From Catonia carolina (taxonomy: Eukaryota; Arthropoda; Insecta; Hemiptera; Achilidae), in contig JAQMRL010000002.1 in NCBI GenBank assembly GCA_035578175.1, positions 138,250,171-138,314,170 on the forward strand: a stretch of 64,000 nucleotides of DNA, in the 5' to 3' direction. Positions 50,038 to 60,861 of the stretch are shown piece by piece; within the stretch, counting starts at the first letter, position 1; each line of letters opens with the position of its first letter. The translations under genes and the position numbers were made by a program. The notes under the pieces are model-generated. The model was not told the origin of the DNA, ran no database searches, and saw nothing but the letters and a program-made list of their open reading frames with translations.

Positions 50038-50342
50038 TATCCCTAATGTGTGTACGTTGCAATCTCAATTTAGAACAATAAGCTACCCCATGACCCAATA
50101 ATATGGACGACGTGTAAATGAGGTAGTCTTGTACAGACCGAAGCCTATCATTCTTGAAAGAGTATGGTTAATTGAACCGCAACCATCAAAGTACATCGGT
50201 AACCACTGTTTTAGCATTCAAATCCGTATAAAATAACTAACTTTACTAGGATTTGAACTAGGAACCTACGGCTCCGAAAATCAGCTATTGAACAACTTAC
50301 TCGCGGCGACGACTTTACCTCTAGACTAAACCGGTGGGTACT
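50038..50342 (-). mobile_element. tRNA-derived SINE (family S3), copy 2
   Basis: Matches 31083-31372 over its whole length, with an extra stretch between B box and head (CAATAGCTGATTTTCGGAGC on the minus strand). A box GGTTTAGTCTAGAGG, B box AGTTCAAATCC. Confidence 0.75.
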
Positions 50343-50935
50343 AAACAAAAACCGCAAACAAATTACTAAAGATTTTATTCATAAAATCTTTAATGGTTGG
50401 TTTATACCTAATTTTTTTAAAGAAAACCAAAGCGGCGTGAGATGGACTCTTGAATGGAAGACAAAAGAACGACGGAGAACAATTCTTCAAAATGGTCTTC
50501 TGTTTACAACGCGTTTAGAAAGAAAACTGCCAGCCATAACAATAATTTAATCCTGACACTACTATTCGCACCGGTTTCCTTCCGGGATAGTTTGTCAACC
50601 CAAAAAATCGCCCATCAGAAAAGAGAGTTTTTTAATTCTACAAAAAAATAATTAAACCAATAACTTAATTAAATTATATTAGTTGGATCAAAAATTTGCC
50701 GTATAAGAGTTATTCAAATGATAAGTAAATTAGATTGTGAATACGAGTTTTTGAATGAATTGTGTAGTATGTCTTTTGATTAAACCTTTTTTATTTTTTT
50801 TTTATTTTATTGTATCATATTTTATTTAAATTATTAATTAAAAAGATTTTAAGTTTTAATTTTAAATCATAAGTTTAAGATATCATTAAATGTAAAATTT
50901 ATTGGTAACAAACTCATTTTAAAATAAATACAATA
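50343..50935. other. No gene seen
   Basis: AT-rich. The 65-codon frame at 50454 lacks any supporting signal. Confidence 0.5.
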
Positions 50936-53320
50936 TCTATAATATAAAAGGACAACCATGTCCAGGGTGATTCATTTATAGATCAACGCACAGCCGAAAC
51001 TACTGACGCTACAGACTTGAAATTTGGATGTTAGCTTTCTTATGTTGTGTAAGCGCGCACTAAGAAAGGATTTTTCAAAATTTTGATTTTAAAGGGCAGA
51101 AATAGCAAAAATTCCCCCCCACTGATGCGAGGATGAAGAAACAACGCGAAGCGCTACGCTTACTGCTGGTTCTCCAACCCACATTTACCCCCTCCATAGG
51201 CATATTACAACGTAAACAGCAGATCAATTACAAAACTATAGCTATTTTCCCAGAAGTTGAATTGATTTAAACACCGATTTTAATCTATGTTTTACTTTTG
51301 TCACTCCGGATGTTGTACTGTACATAGTGTTTAATCTTTTAACCTAACACTGGATTTACATTTTAGACAGAATTAATTCCAGAATTGTTGTAATTAGCAT
51401 AATAAGTGTTATGTTTTTTTATGCTTTATAGTATTATTACTTATTATGCAAGATACGAATGTTATTGCTTAAGTCACACAAAGTATTTGACTGACATTGT
51501 AAAAATGATTTTTGCAACCGAACAATTAAAATTTAATTTAAAAAAAAATTGTCTCAACCAATTCAGTAAAATGCATAGGATAAAGTTATTTTCTTAAATC
51601 TAACTTAAGTTTAAATAAAACAACAGTTATTTATATAAATTCAGGAAATATGCTAATCTCTCTCTTTTTCATTTTTTCACCATAAAGGTCGATTAACACA
51701 CATCCGTCACGTCACGTCTCAGTTCTGTCATTCTGAGAAGTATCAGTCACAGAAAAATATTCTTTCTTGAAAAATTAATGACATTGTCTACACTGAGCAC
51801 CGGCACCGTCCCGAATCCGGTGCGTCAGTCTTGTCGCCGTCACCGAACCGTCAAAACGATATTTTTTTCTCGACGATATTTTATTTTTTACGGACGTGTT
51901 TGTCTCTGTAAAATGACTGAATGGAGTTTGACGGAAGGAAAACTGACGTACATGTGTAAATACTGTCATCATTTTTGATTTCGAGCGGCCGTACCGGTTC
52001 CGTTTCGGAATGGTGACGCGATTGATGTGTGTGAATTGTTCTTTATACGTAATTCCAAAAAAATTATATTTGTGACTTAGCAAATAGGTTATTAGCAGAT
52101 TATAAATCAGTTATTAGCAAATTAAAATACAGAATCATAGCCTTAAAATTGCGTGGGCGAAGCCACGACGGGGCGCTATCTATTATATAAAAAGAGATGT
52201 CCTGATTTATAGATCATTTTAAGTTTTCTAAACTGTTGTTGAGAAAGGATTTTGCAAAATTTTTATTTTAAATGGTAGAATTCGCAAAAATACCTTCCCA
52301 TAGAAATACAGAGAGTATACTTAAACAGCTGATTCTTTGTTTACGTTTGCGTGGGCGAAGCCACGCGGAATCAACGTGCGAATCAACGCACAGCCGAAAC
52401 TACTGACGCTAGAGACTTGAAATTTGGAAGTTAGCTTTATTATGTTGTGTAAGCGCGCACTAAGAAAGGATTTTGCAAAATTTTGATTTTAAAGGGAAGA
52501 AATTGAAAAAATTCCCCCCACTGATGCGAGGATGCGGGTCAGCGCGAAGCGCTACGCTTATGTTCTGGTTTTTCTCCGACACACATTTACCCCCTCCATA
52601 GGCATATTCCGTTGCATCCAGTATATACATTCTTATCGTACGTTTTTATTTTTTTTACCATAAGGGTCGATTTACACACATCCGTCCACGTCACGTCTCA
52701 GTTCCGTAATTCCGAGAAGATAAGTGTCAGTCACAGAAAAATATTCTTTCTTGAAAAATTAATGACATTGTCTACACTGAGCACCAGCACCGTCCCAAAA
52801 CCGGCGCGTCAGTATTGTCGCCGTCACCGAACCGTCAAAACGATATTTTTTCTCGACGATATTTTGTTTTTTACGGACGTATTTGTCTCTATGTAAAATG
52901 ACTGAATGGAGTTTGACGAAAGGAAAACTGACGTACATGTGTGAATACTGTCATCATTTTTGACTTTGAGTGGCCGTACCGGTTCCGTTTCGGAACGGTG
53001 ACGTGTGAATCGTTCTTTATACGTAATCCAAAAAAAAATATATTTGTGACTTAAGTTATTAGCAAATTAAAATATAGAATCATAGCCTTAAAATTGCATG
53101 GGCGAAGCCACGACGGGGAGCTATCTATTATATAAAAGAGATGTCCTGATTTATAGACCAACTTAAGTTTTCTAAACTGTCGCTAAGGAAGGATTTCGAA
53201 AATTTTTTATTTTAAATGGTAGAATTCGCAAAACACTCCCATAAGAAATACAGAGAGTATACTTAAACAGCTGATTCTTCGTTTACGTTTGCGTGGGCGA
53301 AGCCACGCGGGACCCGCTAG
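50936..53320 (+). mobile_element. Composite of non-autonomous Helitrons with internal duplication
   Basis: Begins TCTATAATATAAAAGGAC and ends with hairpin GCGTGGGCGAAGCCACGC, then GGGACCCGCTAG, inserted between A (50935) and T (53321). The TC start, CTAG end, 3' hairpin and A/T target are the Helitron signature. Internal TC starts (TCTATTATATAAAA at 52179 and 53124) and hairpins at 52151, 52349 and 53096 show that it is made of four end-to-end parts, long-short-long-short. The long parts share ACGCACAGCCGAAACTACTG and a ~500-bp block with CACATCCGTC. No Rep/helicase frame. Confidence 0.75.
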
Positions 53321-54107
53321 TTTAGTATAAAATACGTTAAGTTAAAACAAACAGGATGTAATAAATTTATGTAAGAAAACAATAACAGGACGAGGGCCAT
53401 TAATTATTGTAATAATAGTATAACGTATTTTTTTGTAACAATAACAAATGTAACGTATTTAGTGATGGAGTGGGAGTAGGATGCTTCCAGAACTAAGAGA
53501 CCGTTAGATTTAAAATTTCAGATTTATAAGTAGTGGGACATTAATATAGATCACTGATTGGTTAAGCTAATTGAAATGTTAGGAGGAAGCAGGCTCCAGT
53601 GGCAACGCTTGGGGAGCGAAGCAAAGCAAGGACTTGGTTTCCAACTTCAGAATTGTACGCACGTGTCTCTCACTTCGTCGTAAATTTTGTAACGGGTTTT
53701 AATATATACGTAATATGTAAAGTCAAGTTTGTTTTATTTTATATAGTTTTGGCAAATTAAATAGAATCAGTTAATTATGTAATAATTATTTAAATTTTAT
53801 AGTATTCTTATTAATTATTTAAAAGTAAATGTTTTTTTTTTATTACGAGGTTTATAAATGTAATTAACTAGTATCACTGGAGTCCGGACACATGTAAGTT
53901 TCAATTATATAAATAATGTAATTTTTTTATGTCATTTTAGAATTATTGTATTTATCAATATAATAATTTTTTTTATTTTATTTAAAGTTTCATTAAATGT
54001 TTTACTATTTGCAAATGAGTTTGTTATCAATCATTTGTTCTGCTGTATTCCATTTTCTGCATGACACAATACACTTCAGAACTAATATTCAAACCTTTGG
54101 ATTTTAA
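53321..54107. other. No gene seen; AT-rich
   Basis: AT-rich sequence with a weak patch of higher GC at 53580-53700. Confidence 0.5.
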
Positions 54108-55004
54108 CAGGTTGACTGCCATGAGACACATAAATATGTCTCAGTATGAAATCCACCACTGCTATGAGACATAAATGTGTGTCTCACATAACTTTGCCAC
54201 GGCTGCTGCGAGACATGAATTTGTGTCTTGTTGCAGGCCGCTGTTTACGAAGTTTCACAGCTGACAAAGTTGTACATAAGGTTGACTTATAATATATGCA
54301 TAAAAAGATAAAATTACTAACTTTTTACCCATGTTTTTAGCATTTACGTATTATTTATTATTAAAATTATTTTGTTAACAATCTTTAAAAACATTCAGAG
54401 ACGAAAATATTTTTTTATTATAAGTTTTCACTAGTAAGATTTTTGACTGTTTTTTTGAAAACCATGTTTCAAAATTTTAAAAAATGTGAGCTGGGCCTAA
54501 TTTAGTTCATCTTTTGTAAATAGTGTTCAGTAAATTGTGATTAGAGACTTTGATTTTTTAAAAGAACCAAAAAGTATATTTATTTTTTGTGATTTATTTT
54601 GTGGAACTACAAAACATTTTAATCAATATAACATTAGTAATTAATATCTTTTGGCCTGTAATTATGAAGTAAGTTACAAAATACTGCTTTGTTTTCCTTG
54701 TATTTCTAAAGTAATAAAAAACTTAGTGTATTTTCACTTTTTTTTAAAATTTGTAATACTTTGAGACATGAAACTATGTCTCATAATCTTTGGTTGCTAC
54801 GAGACATAATTTTGTGTCTCAGCTATTTATGCTTTTTTCAATGAAAACTGAATTTAAATTAATTACAACAACATAAATGGGTATTTAGGGTTGAAAACTT
54901 TCCTTTTATGGGAAAAAGTTTTTTTTAGCGCTGGTGGAAGTTTTTCATTATTTAAGCGTAGCGGTCTTTGATAGTACTAATATTTTAGCGTGGCAGTCAA
55001 CCTG
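54108..55004. mobile_element. TTAA-target (piggyBac-like) element with subterminal palindromes
   Basis: Inverted termini CAGGTTGACTGCCATG and (other strand) CAGGTTGACTGCCACG abut TTAA on both sides (54104-54107, 55005-55008). Five palindromes of the form GAGACAY...RTGTCTC lie near the ends (54123, 54166, 54210, 54763, 54801). No transposase frame. A TTAA target is the piggyBac habit, although the terminus is not the classic CCC type. Confidence 0.8.
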
Positions 55005-55513
55005 TTAATAACTTAAATAATAATAATTTCATTTTCATAATAATTACATCACAAACTTTAGCATCCCAATGTGGGATTTTTCACTGTTTTAAATAAATGT
55101 TTTACAATTGTATTTCAATTATTAATAAAAATGTGTTTTTATCACTGTTTTAAGCTTTTTTTCTTAACACAATACAATAATTATTTATTTATAACATGTT
55201 TTATCTATTTTCTTTACGGGTGGACGCGAAATTAATAGCAGATAAGAAACTGACATCCCTGTGAAAATATACATAATATACGTATATTTTTATATAGGGG
55301 CGATGATAGAGCACTCTGATGAGAAACCCTCCACGGTACGGTGTATAAAATTGTTCAAAACACTGCAATTTCGCATCCGGTACACAAAATTTATTTATTT
55401 CTCTCTGGTTAACAATAAAATAAATATAGTTGCCCGTAATAATGTACTTTAGTTTAAAAAAATTAAGTCCAAAAACCATGTCACAATAAATTTTTATTAA
55501 GGAGTGTAATTTG
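55005..55513. other. No gene seen; AT-rich
   Basis: Short open frames on both strands overlap one another and show no domain. Confidence 0.45.
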
Positions 55514-55531
55514 GCGTCCGTATACGGACGC
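55514..55531. repeat. Perfect 18-bp palindrome
   Basis: GCGTCCGTATACGGACGC is self-complementary. Half of it (GTACGGACGC) recurs at about 55561. Confidence 0.85.
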
Positions 55532-55608
55532 GGACTTCAGATTGATAGGAAAATGTCAATGTACGGACGCAAAAATGATAGTAGAACATTTTTTCGTATA
55601 TATTATAT

Positions 55609-56278
55609 TGTGACACTTATCGCTAGGGTCCGTTTCGGGATCTAGGTAATTAAATAATTAATACACTAAAGTTTAAAATTACAAGTATTTATTACAACTA
55701 AAAGATTTACAAAACAAATGATAAACTAATTATAATGAAGTAATACAATAAATAACTTAAATAATTTACTTAGTACTACTTACAAACAATTACACAGAAT
55801 GCACATACACAAAAATTATACACAATGCACGTACATAATAAAACTGAATTACAATAGTTGACCAATACAATGCCCGGGACGTTGACCTCTTCTAACAAAC
55901 CGAGAGCACACGCAATATACACTCGTCAAAGATCAAACGAATACCAACTCACTGACCGCACTCAGGGCTCTCCTTATATAGGTAGATCAAAGATATATTT
56001 CTAGAAAAATAGAGAGATTTGATACAAAAACCCTTTTTATTGGTTCTGGAGAAATCTTAACAAGTGTAAACAAGTTACAATAGAATAAAAGGTGTTACAG
56101 GTAACCAACCGACTCTTTCACAAATAGTTGTACAACAAAGACCCTACCTTATTTACACGGCCCTTTTTAAATATCCTTTTATAACTAACTCTATTGTTAC
56201 TTTGTCATTCTATTTAGAATTCAACACTTTACGAATCTCTAAAGTCTCAAGATCGATGTCTTGATCGATATTGTCACA
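55609..56278 (-). mobile_element. Solo LTR (670 bp)
   Basis: Starts TGTGACA and ends TGTCACA (TG...CA), flanked by ATAT on both sides (55605-55608, 56279-56282), as for Gypsy or BEL elements. On the minus strand TATATAAGG (from 55980) lies 27 bases upstream of the initiator A in TCAGT (55955-55951), so the LTR reads leftward. No internal domain or partner LTR is in the window, so it is solo. Confidence 0.75.
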
Positions 56279-56750
56279 ATATGTTTTATAAAAACCATTA
56301 TAGGCCAGCGACGAAGAACACGTGGTTCTAAGCGGCAAGATAAGAAAATGGGCAGGATAGAGGCAGTAAACATTTTGACAGATAAACAACAGTAATCACA
56401 CTTCAGCATATCAAAGTTGTTATTACAGTATTATGTAAACATAATGCCGGTGCACAAATTTCTGTGAGTCGTATAGGCCTATACTAGTTATGCCCGACCT
56501 TACAAGCTGTACAGGCGCCTTGCAATTTATGGTTAGTTGTCACTTGTCATACGTAACCTGTACGTACTGTCTGTCTGTAACTTGATGGCCTCCCGCAGAG
56601 GGGAGCAATATGCGGATTGTAAAACCATTCCAGAAAACATACCTATTTTTTTTAAGTAACTAAAACTTGTCGGAAATGACGTATTTTTATAAAACAAAGT
56701 ATTTCGCATGTTTTTTGTTCTATAAAATTATTTCAAAAAACACACGAGTA
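56279..56750. other. No gene seen; transition to T/G-rich DNA
   Basis: Mixed-composition sequence before the strongly strand-biased region. Confidence 0.45.
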
Positions 56751-56949
56751 GGTGGTAAAAGGGGTGTTCTGCCCAAAATGGTTTTGGATTTGTTTTGTTT
56801 TAGTTTTCTCTGGTTGGTTTGTTGGTTAGATTGTGGTGGGTGTTGGTATTTGTGTTTGGTGTTATGGTTAGATTGTTTTTTTTTAGTGGTGTAGATGTTG
56901 ATGTTGGGGTTGATGTTGTTGTTGTTTGGGTTTATTTGTTTGTTTGTTT

Positions 56950-56997
<48 letters not shown>

Positions 56998-57040
56998 GTA
57001 GTCAGTTTGTATAGTGAGATTGTCAGATTGTGTAGTCAGG

Positions 57041-57082
<42 letters not shown>

Positions 57083-57600
57083 TTAGATAGTCAGATTTTT
57101 TTTTTTTTGTCATGTAGTCAGATTTTTTTTTTATGGTCAGGTATTGAGATTGTATAGTGAAAGATAGTCAGATTTTTTTTTAAGTCAGATAGTCGGATTG
57201 TATGGTTAGATAGTCAGGTTTTTTTTTAGTCATGTAGTCAGATTGTGTGTGTGTGTGTGTGTGTGTGTGGTGGTGGTCAGGTAATCAGATTGTATAGTGA
57301 GAGATAGTCAGATTTTTTTTTTAATTCAGGTAGTCAGATTGTGTGTGTGTGTGGTCAGATTGTGTGTGTGTGGTCAGGTAGTCAGATTTTTTTTTAGTCA
57401 GACAGTCAGATTTTTTTTTGGTGAGGTATGCAGATCGTATAAAGATAGAGTTAGATTGTATGGTCGGGGTAGTCGGATTGTGTGTGTGTGTGTGTGTGTG
57501 TGTTTGGTGGTCAGATAGTCAGATTGTATAGTCAGATAGTCAGATTTTTTTTAGTCACGTAGTCAGATTGTATGGTCAGAAAAAAATGTATGTTCTCAAA
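56751..57600. repeat. T/G-rich low-complexity region with T45, (GT)n and TAGTCAGAT repeats
   Basis: The plus strand is almost free of C. It holds GTTGGTTAG-type repeats, a 45-T run (56952-56996), several (GT)n tracts, and many copies of TAGTCAGATTGT or TAGTCAGATTTTTTTT up to ~57580. It borders the family A cluster. Open frames here are by-products. Confidence 0.85.
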
Positions 57601-57857
57601 TAGGGTGTTTATTTGGATTTTTTTTTTGATTTGGTTTGTTGTTTAATTTGTATAGTGATTTGAGTTATTTAGTTATTTGTATTTGGATTTTTTTTTTAAC
57701 TTTCTGGCTCTTTTCTTCTTCTTATTCCAATACATAGTTGGTGACGATGATAATGATGATGGGTATATGTTTCATTTATATAAATTCTAATTTGGGAAGA
57801 GAATAGAGAGAGAGAGAGAGAATTGTGTTTGTGATATGGGGTTGAGAGTGTTATCTC

Positions 57858-57889
57858 TATATATATAAAGGGGATGGTTGGAGATCAGT
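57858..57889 (+). promoter_or_regulatory. Core promoter of A1 (TATA + TCAGT)
   Basis: TATATATAAAG at 57860-57870; arthropod initiator ATCAGT with TCAGT at 57885-57889. TATA begins 27 bases before the initiator A. Identical design precedes all four family A genes. Confidence 0.75.
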
Positions 57890-57911
57890 AAATAGTTATT
57901 GTCGACGAAGG

Positions 57912-58295
57912 ATGTGCATGAAGAATTGCATGAAGATAAAGGAATTGTACATTTGTGATTCGTTACAAGATATCTCGTGGTGTACGATATTTAATACTTT
58001 ATTGAATAAAAGAATGCCTCGCTACTACGATCTTGATATGGTGCGATTTTATGCAGAAAATCGTATGATCAAAGCAAGTGAATGTAGATTATATTGTATT
58101 ATTACTAAATTTAACGATGAAGAATGGAATTGCCTAAAGTTGTTAAGCGTTTATGACGTTTTACAAAAAAGAGTGATTTATAATTTGAAACGAAAAATAT
58201 ATAACTACACAAATAGGGTGTTTCTAAGACATGATGATGCTTGTAAATATTTAATGCGTTTAATTCGACGTAGAAAAATAATTAGTCGTATATGA
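57912..58295 (+). CDS. Family A protein, copy A1 (127 aa), unknown function
   Basis: Intronless frame starting 25 bases after the predicted initiator; a second in-frame ATG follows two codons later. It shares with copies A2-A4 a conserved core: WCTIFNTLLNKRMPRYYDLD, then YAENRM, KASECRLYCII, VLQKRVIY, and NRVFLRHDDACKYLMRLI with a basic end (RRRK). About five cysteines; no signal peptide or membrane span, so probably intracellular, and the basic C-terminus could bind nucleic acid (inference). I do not recognise the family. Repeated amplification with its own promoter suggests dosage or diversification. A1 is the most diverged in sequence at the centre (KFNDEEWNCLKLLSVYDV). Confidence 0.75.
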   Translation: MCMKNCMKIKELYICDSLQDISWCTIFNTLLNKRMPRYYDLDMVRFYAENRMIKASECRLYCIITKFNDEEWNCLKLLSVYDVLQKRVIYNLKRKIYNYTNRVFLRHDDACKYLMRLIRRRKIISRI

Positions 58296-58960
58296 TATAT
58301 ATATATCTAACTTTTTTATAATCTAACTTTTTTTTGTAGTTATAAAATCATATTTTAAATGTTTCTATTTAAAAAAACCAATATTTCGTATTTGTAAATA
58401 CATATTTAGCTTTTAGTGAATGTTTCACACCAACATTTTTTACACTTATAATTTTTTAATGATACAATTGATAATTTAAAAACACAGGAAACATTTTTTT
58501 TTACTAAACTATATCTTACAAAAAACATTATCAAAAGATTTATTTATGTGGATAAAGATTGTTGTTGGTGAGTTTTCAAGATGATAATATTAAAAAAAAA
58601 TACCCTTAAGATTTGTTAATAATATTTTTTATGTTTTTATTTAATTATTTTTCTTCTTATTTTAATATATATACTTATAAATAAGAATGGGTATAGGTGT
58701 AGTTTTATTTATGAATACAGATTGTTGTTGGTGGTGAGTTTTTTTAAAGATAATAATAAAATAATCTTTAGATTTGATGACGATAATAATAATAATGAAG
58801 ATTTGATAAAAAAATTGTAATATTTTTTGGACAACTAGTAAATGTGGTTATAAATATTTGGATAGTTTTATTTGCTCGTGTTTAGTGTTTGTTGTTGTTG
58901 GTCTGGTTATTGTTCTACTACTGATAAATATAATATTATAAATATATATATATAGTGCCG
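58296..58960 (+). other. Spacer after A1, repeated after other copies
   Basis: Contains AATCTAACTTTTTT, GTAGTTATAAAATCATATTT and ATATACTTATAAATAAGAAT. Parts recur at 60025-60400, 61550-61795 and 62210-62515. No gene of its own. Confidence 0.7.
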
Positions 58961-59077
58961 ATGAATAATGTTGTCGTCGTTGGTGAACCGATTAATTCTT
59001 CTTATTCAATACAGTTTATAGATAGAGGTGGCATTAGTGGTCCAACCACAGTTACGCTTAAGTTGTTAGTCAGATAG
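58961..59077 (+). pseudogene. Truncated copy of gene B (38 codons)
   Basis: The frame starts like B: MNNV, GEPIN, YS.QFID, then STVTLKLL in B against TTVTLKLL here. After that the sequence runs into GTCAGATAGTCAG and stops. The break coincides with the start of the second tandem unit, so duplication cut this copy off. Confidence 0.8.
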
Positions 59078-59354
59078 TCAGTTTTTTTATTGGTGTGTGT
59101 TTATTTATTTGCATTTGGATTTTTTTTTGATTTGGTTTGTTGTTTAATTTGTATAGTGATTTGAGTTATTTAGTTATTTGCATTTGGATTTGTTTTTAAC
59201 TTTCTGGCTCTTTTCTTCTTCTTATTCTAATACATAGTTGGTGACGATGATAATGATGTTGGGTATATGTTTTATTTATATAAGCTCTAATTTGGGAAGA
59301 GAATAGAGAGAGAGAATTGTGTTTGTTTGTGATATCGGGTTGAGATTGTTGTCT

Positions 59355-59388
59355 GTATATATATATAAAGGGGGTGTTGGAGATCAGT
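59355..59388 (+). promoter_or_regulatory. Core promoter of A2
   Basis: TATATATAAAG at 59360-59370 and TCAGT at 59384-59388, spacing one base shorter than in the other copies. Confidence 0.75.
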
Positions 59389-59413
59389 AAATAATTATTG
59401 TCGATGATACAGC

Positions 59414-59824
59414 ATGAAGAATTACATGAAGGAATTGTACATTTGTGATTCGTTACAACGTATGTCGTGGTGTACGATATTTAATACTTTATTGAATAAA
59501 AGAATGCCACGCTACTACGATCTTGATACGGTGCTATATTATGCACAAAATCGTATGTTCAAAGCAAGTGAATGTAAATTATATTGTATTATTCCTACAG
59601 AAAGGCGTGATGAATGGTATTGGATAAGGTCGTTAAGTGTTCGTGTTTTACAAAAAAAAGTGATTTATCATTTGAAACGAAAAATATATAACTATACAAA
59701 TAGGGTGTTTCTAAGACATGATGGTGCTTGTGCATATTTATTGCGTTTAATTCGACGTAGAAAAAGACTTAATCGTTCTTATGTATTCGAAACAATAATC
59801 AAAAAAAAAAAAAATCATATATAA
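59414..59824 (+). CDS. Family A protein, copy A2 (136 aa)
   Basis: Same core as A1 (FNTLLNKRMPRYYDLDTVLY, YAQNRMFKASECKLYCII, NRVFLRHDGACAYLLRLI) with a strongly basic C-terminus (RRRKRLNRS, KKKKN). The ATG that starts A3 and A4 is also present, at 59403, but is out of frame here and opens a 14-codon upstream frame. A2 therefore has to start at 59414, closer to the arrangement in A1. Between residues ~57 and 70 it has TERRDEWYW where A3/A4 have KQKYDECY. Intact. Function unknown. Confidence 0.75.
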   Translation: MKNYMKELYICDSLQRMSWCTIFNTLLNKRMPRYYDLDTVLYYAQNRMFKASECKLYCIIPTERRDEWYWIRSLSVRVLQKKVIYHLKRKIYNYTNRVFLRHDGACAYLLRLIRRRKRLNRSYVFETIIKKKKNHI

Positions 59825-60405
59825 ATTATAGAATATATTTAGAATAGAATAGTACAACGCCGGATAATTATTCATTACTGAAGTGACACGAAGAGTCCAC
59901 CCAAATAGAAAAAAAAAATCACATACCACAATTTCTGGATCGTATATGCCACAAAACGTAGGCGTATGTGATATGTATATATATATATATTAATTTGTTG
60001 GGAGAATTAGTCAAAAGAGTGTTCAAACTTAATCTAACTTTTTTTTTGTAGTTATAAAATCATATTTTAAATGTTTCTATTTAAAAAAAAAACCAATATT
60101 TCGTATTTGTAAATACATATTTAGCTTGTAGTGAATGTTTCACACCAACATTTTTTACACTTATAATTTTTTAATGATACAATTGATAATTTAAAAACAC
60201 AGGAAACTTTTTTTACTAAACTATATCTTACAAAAACATTATCAAAAGATTTATTTATGTGGATAAAGATTGTTGTTGGTGAGTTTTCAAGATGATAATA
60301 TTAAAAAAATAACCTTAAGTTTGTTAATAATATTTTTATGTTTTTATTTAATTATTTTTCTTCTTATTTTAATATATATACTTATAAATAAGAATGGGTT
60401 ATCTC
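59825..60405 (+). other. Spacer after A2 with shared repeat blocks
   Basis: Holds GAATAGTACAACGCCGGAT and GAAGTGACACGAAGAGTC, repeated near 61120-61170, then the spacer block found after A1. No gene. Confidence 0.65.
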
Positions 60406-60435
60406 TATATATAAAGGGGATGGTTGGAGATCAGT
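60406..60435 (+). promoter_or_regulatory. Core promoter of A3
   Basis: TATATATAAAG at 60406-60416 and TCAGT at 60431-60435, with the TATA start 27 bases before the initiator A. Confidence 0.75.
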
Positions 60436-60450
60436 AAATAATTATTGTCG

Positions 60451-60861
60451 ATGATACAGCCTGGAGGATTATACAATTGTTATTCGTTACAAGTTATGTC
60501 GTGGTGTACGATGTTTAATACTTTATTGAACAAAAGAATGCCTCGCTACTACGATCTTGATACGGTGCTATATTATGCACAAAATCGTATGTTCAAAGCA
60601 AGTGAATGTAAAGTATATTGTATTATTAAACAAAAATATGATGAATGTTATTGGATAGAGGAGCTAAGCGTTTATGAAGTTTTACAAAAAAAAGTGATTG
60701 ATCATTTGAATCGAAAAAAATATAACTTCTCAAATAGGGTGTTTGTAACATATGATGACACACATAAATATATAATGCGTTTAAGTCGACATGGAAAAAG
60801 ACTTAATCGTTCTCATATATTCAAAACAGTATATTTTTTTAGACAAAAAAATACTGAATGA
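60451..60861 (+). CDS. Family A protein, copy A3 (136 aa)
   Basis: The start chosen is the ATG at 60451, 18 bases after the initiator A; the in-frame TTG at 60445 is not a plausible start. The N-terminus is MIQPGGLYNCYSLQVMSWC, then FNTLLNKRMPRYYDLDTVLY, YAQNRMFKASECKVYCII, ELSVYEVLQKKVIDHLNRK, NRVFVTYDDTHKYIMRL. Compared with A1/A2 the RHD of NRVFLRHD is TYD and the C-terminal region is less basic. Closest to A4, with which it shares the leader and promoter almost exactly. Intact; function unknown. Confidence 0.75.
   Translation: MIQPGGLYNCYSLQVMSWCTMFNTLLNKRMPRYYDLDTVLYYAQNRMFKASECKVYCIIKQKYDECYWIEELSVYEVLQKKVIDHLNRKKYNFSNRVFVTYDDTHKYIMRLSRHGKRLNRSHIFKTVYFFRQKNTE

Larger units (their letters stand above)
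57608..60050 (+). repeat. Tandem duplication carrying A1/truncated B and A2
   Basis: Leader sequence with GATTTGGTTTGTTGTTTAAT and GTGATTTGAGTTATTTAG at 57630-57690 recurs at 59130-59190. The whole tract through promoter and gene A follows in both, with a period of about 1.5 kb. The join at 59070 is in TCAGATAGTCAG, the motif of the low-complexity region. Confidence 0.8.

Noticed and set aside
56667..57518. Open frames rich in Val, Cys, Gly and Phe
   Set aside because: Products of T/G low-complexity sequence, including a poly-Phe run from T45; no domain or promoter.
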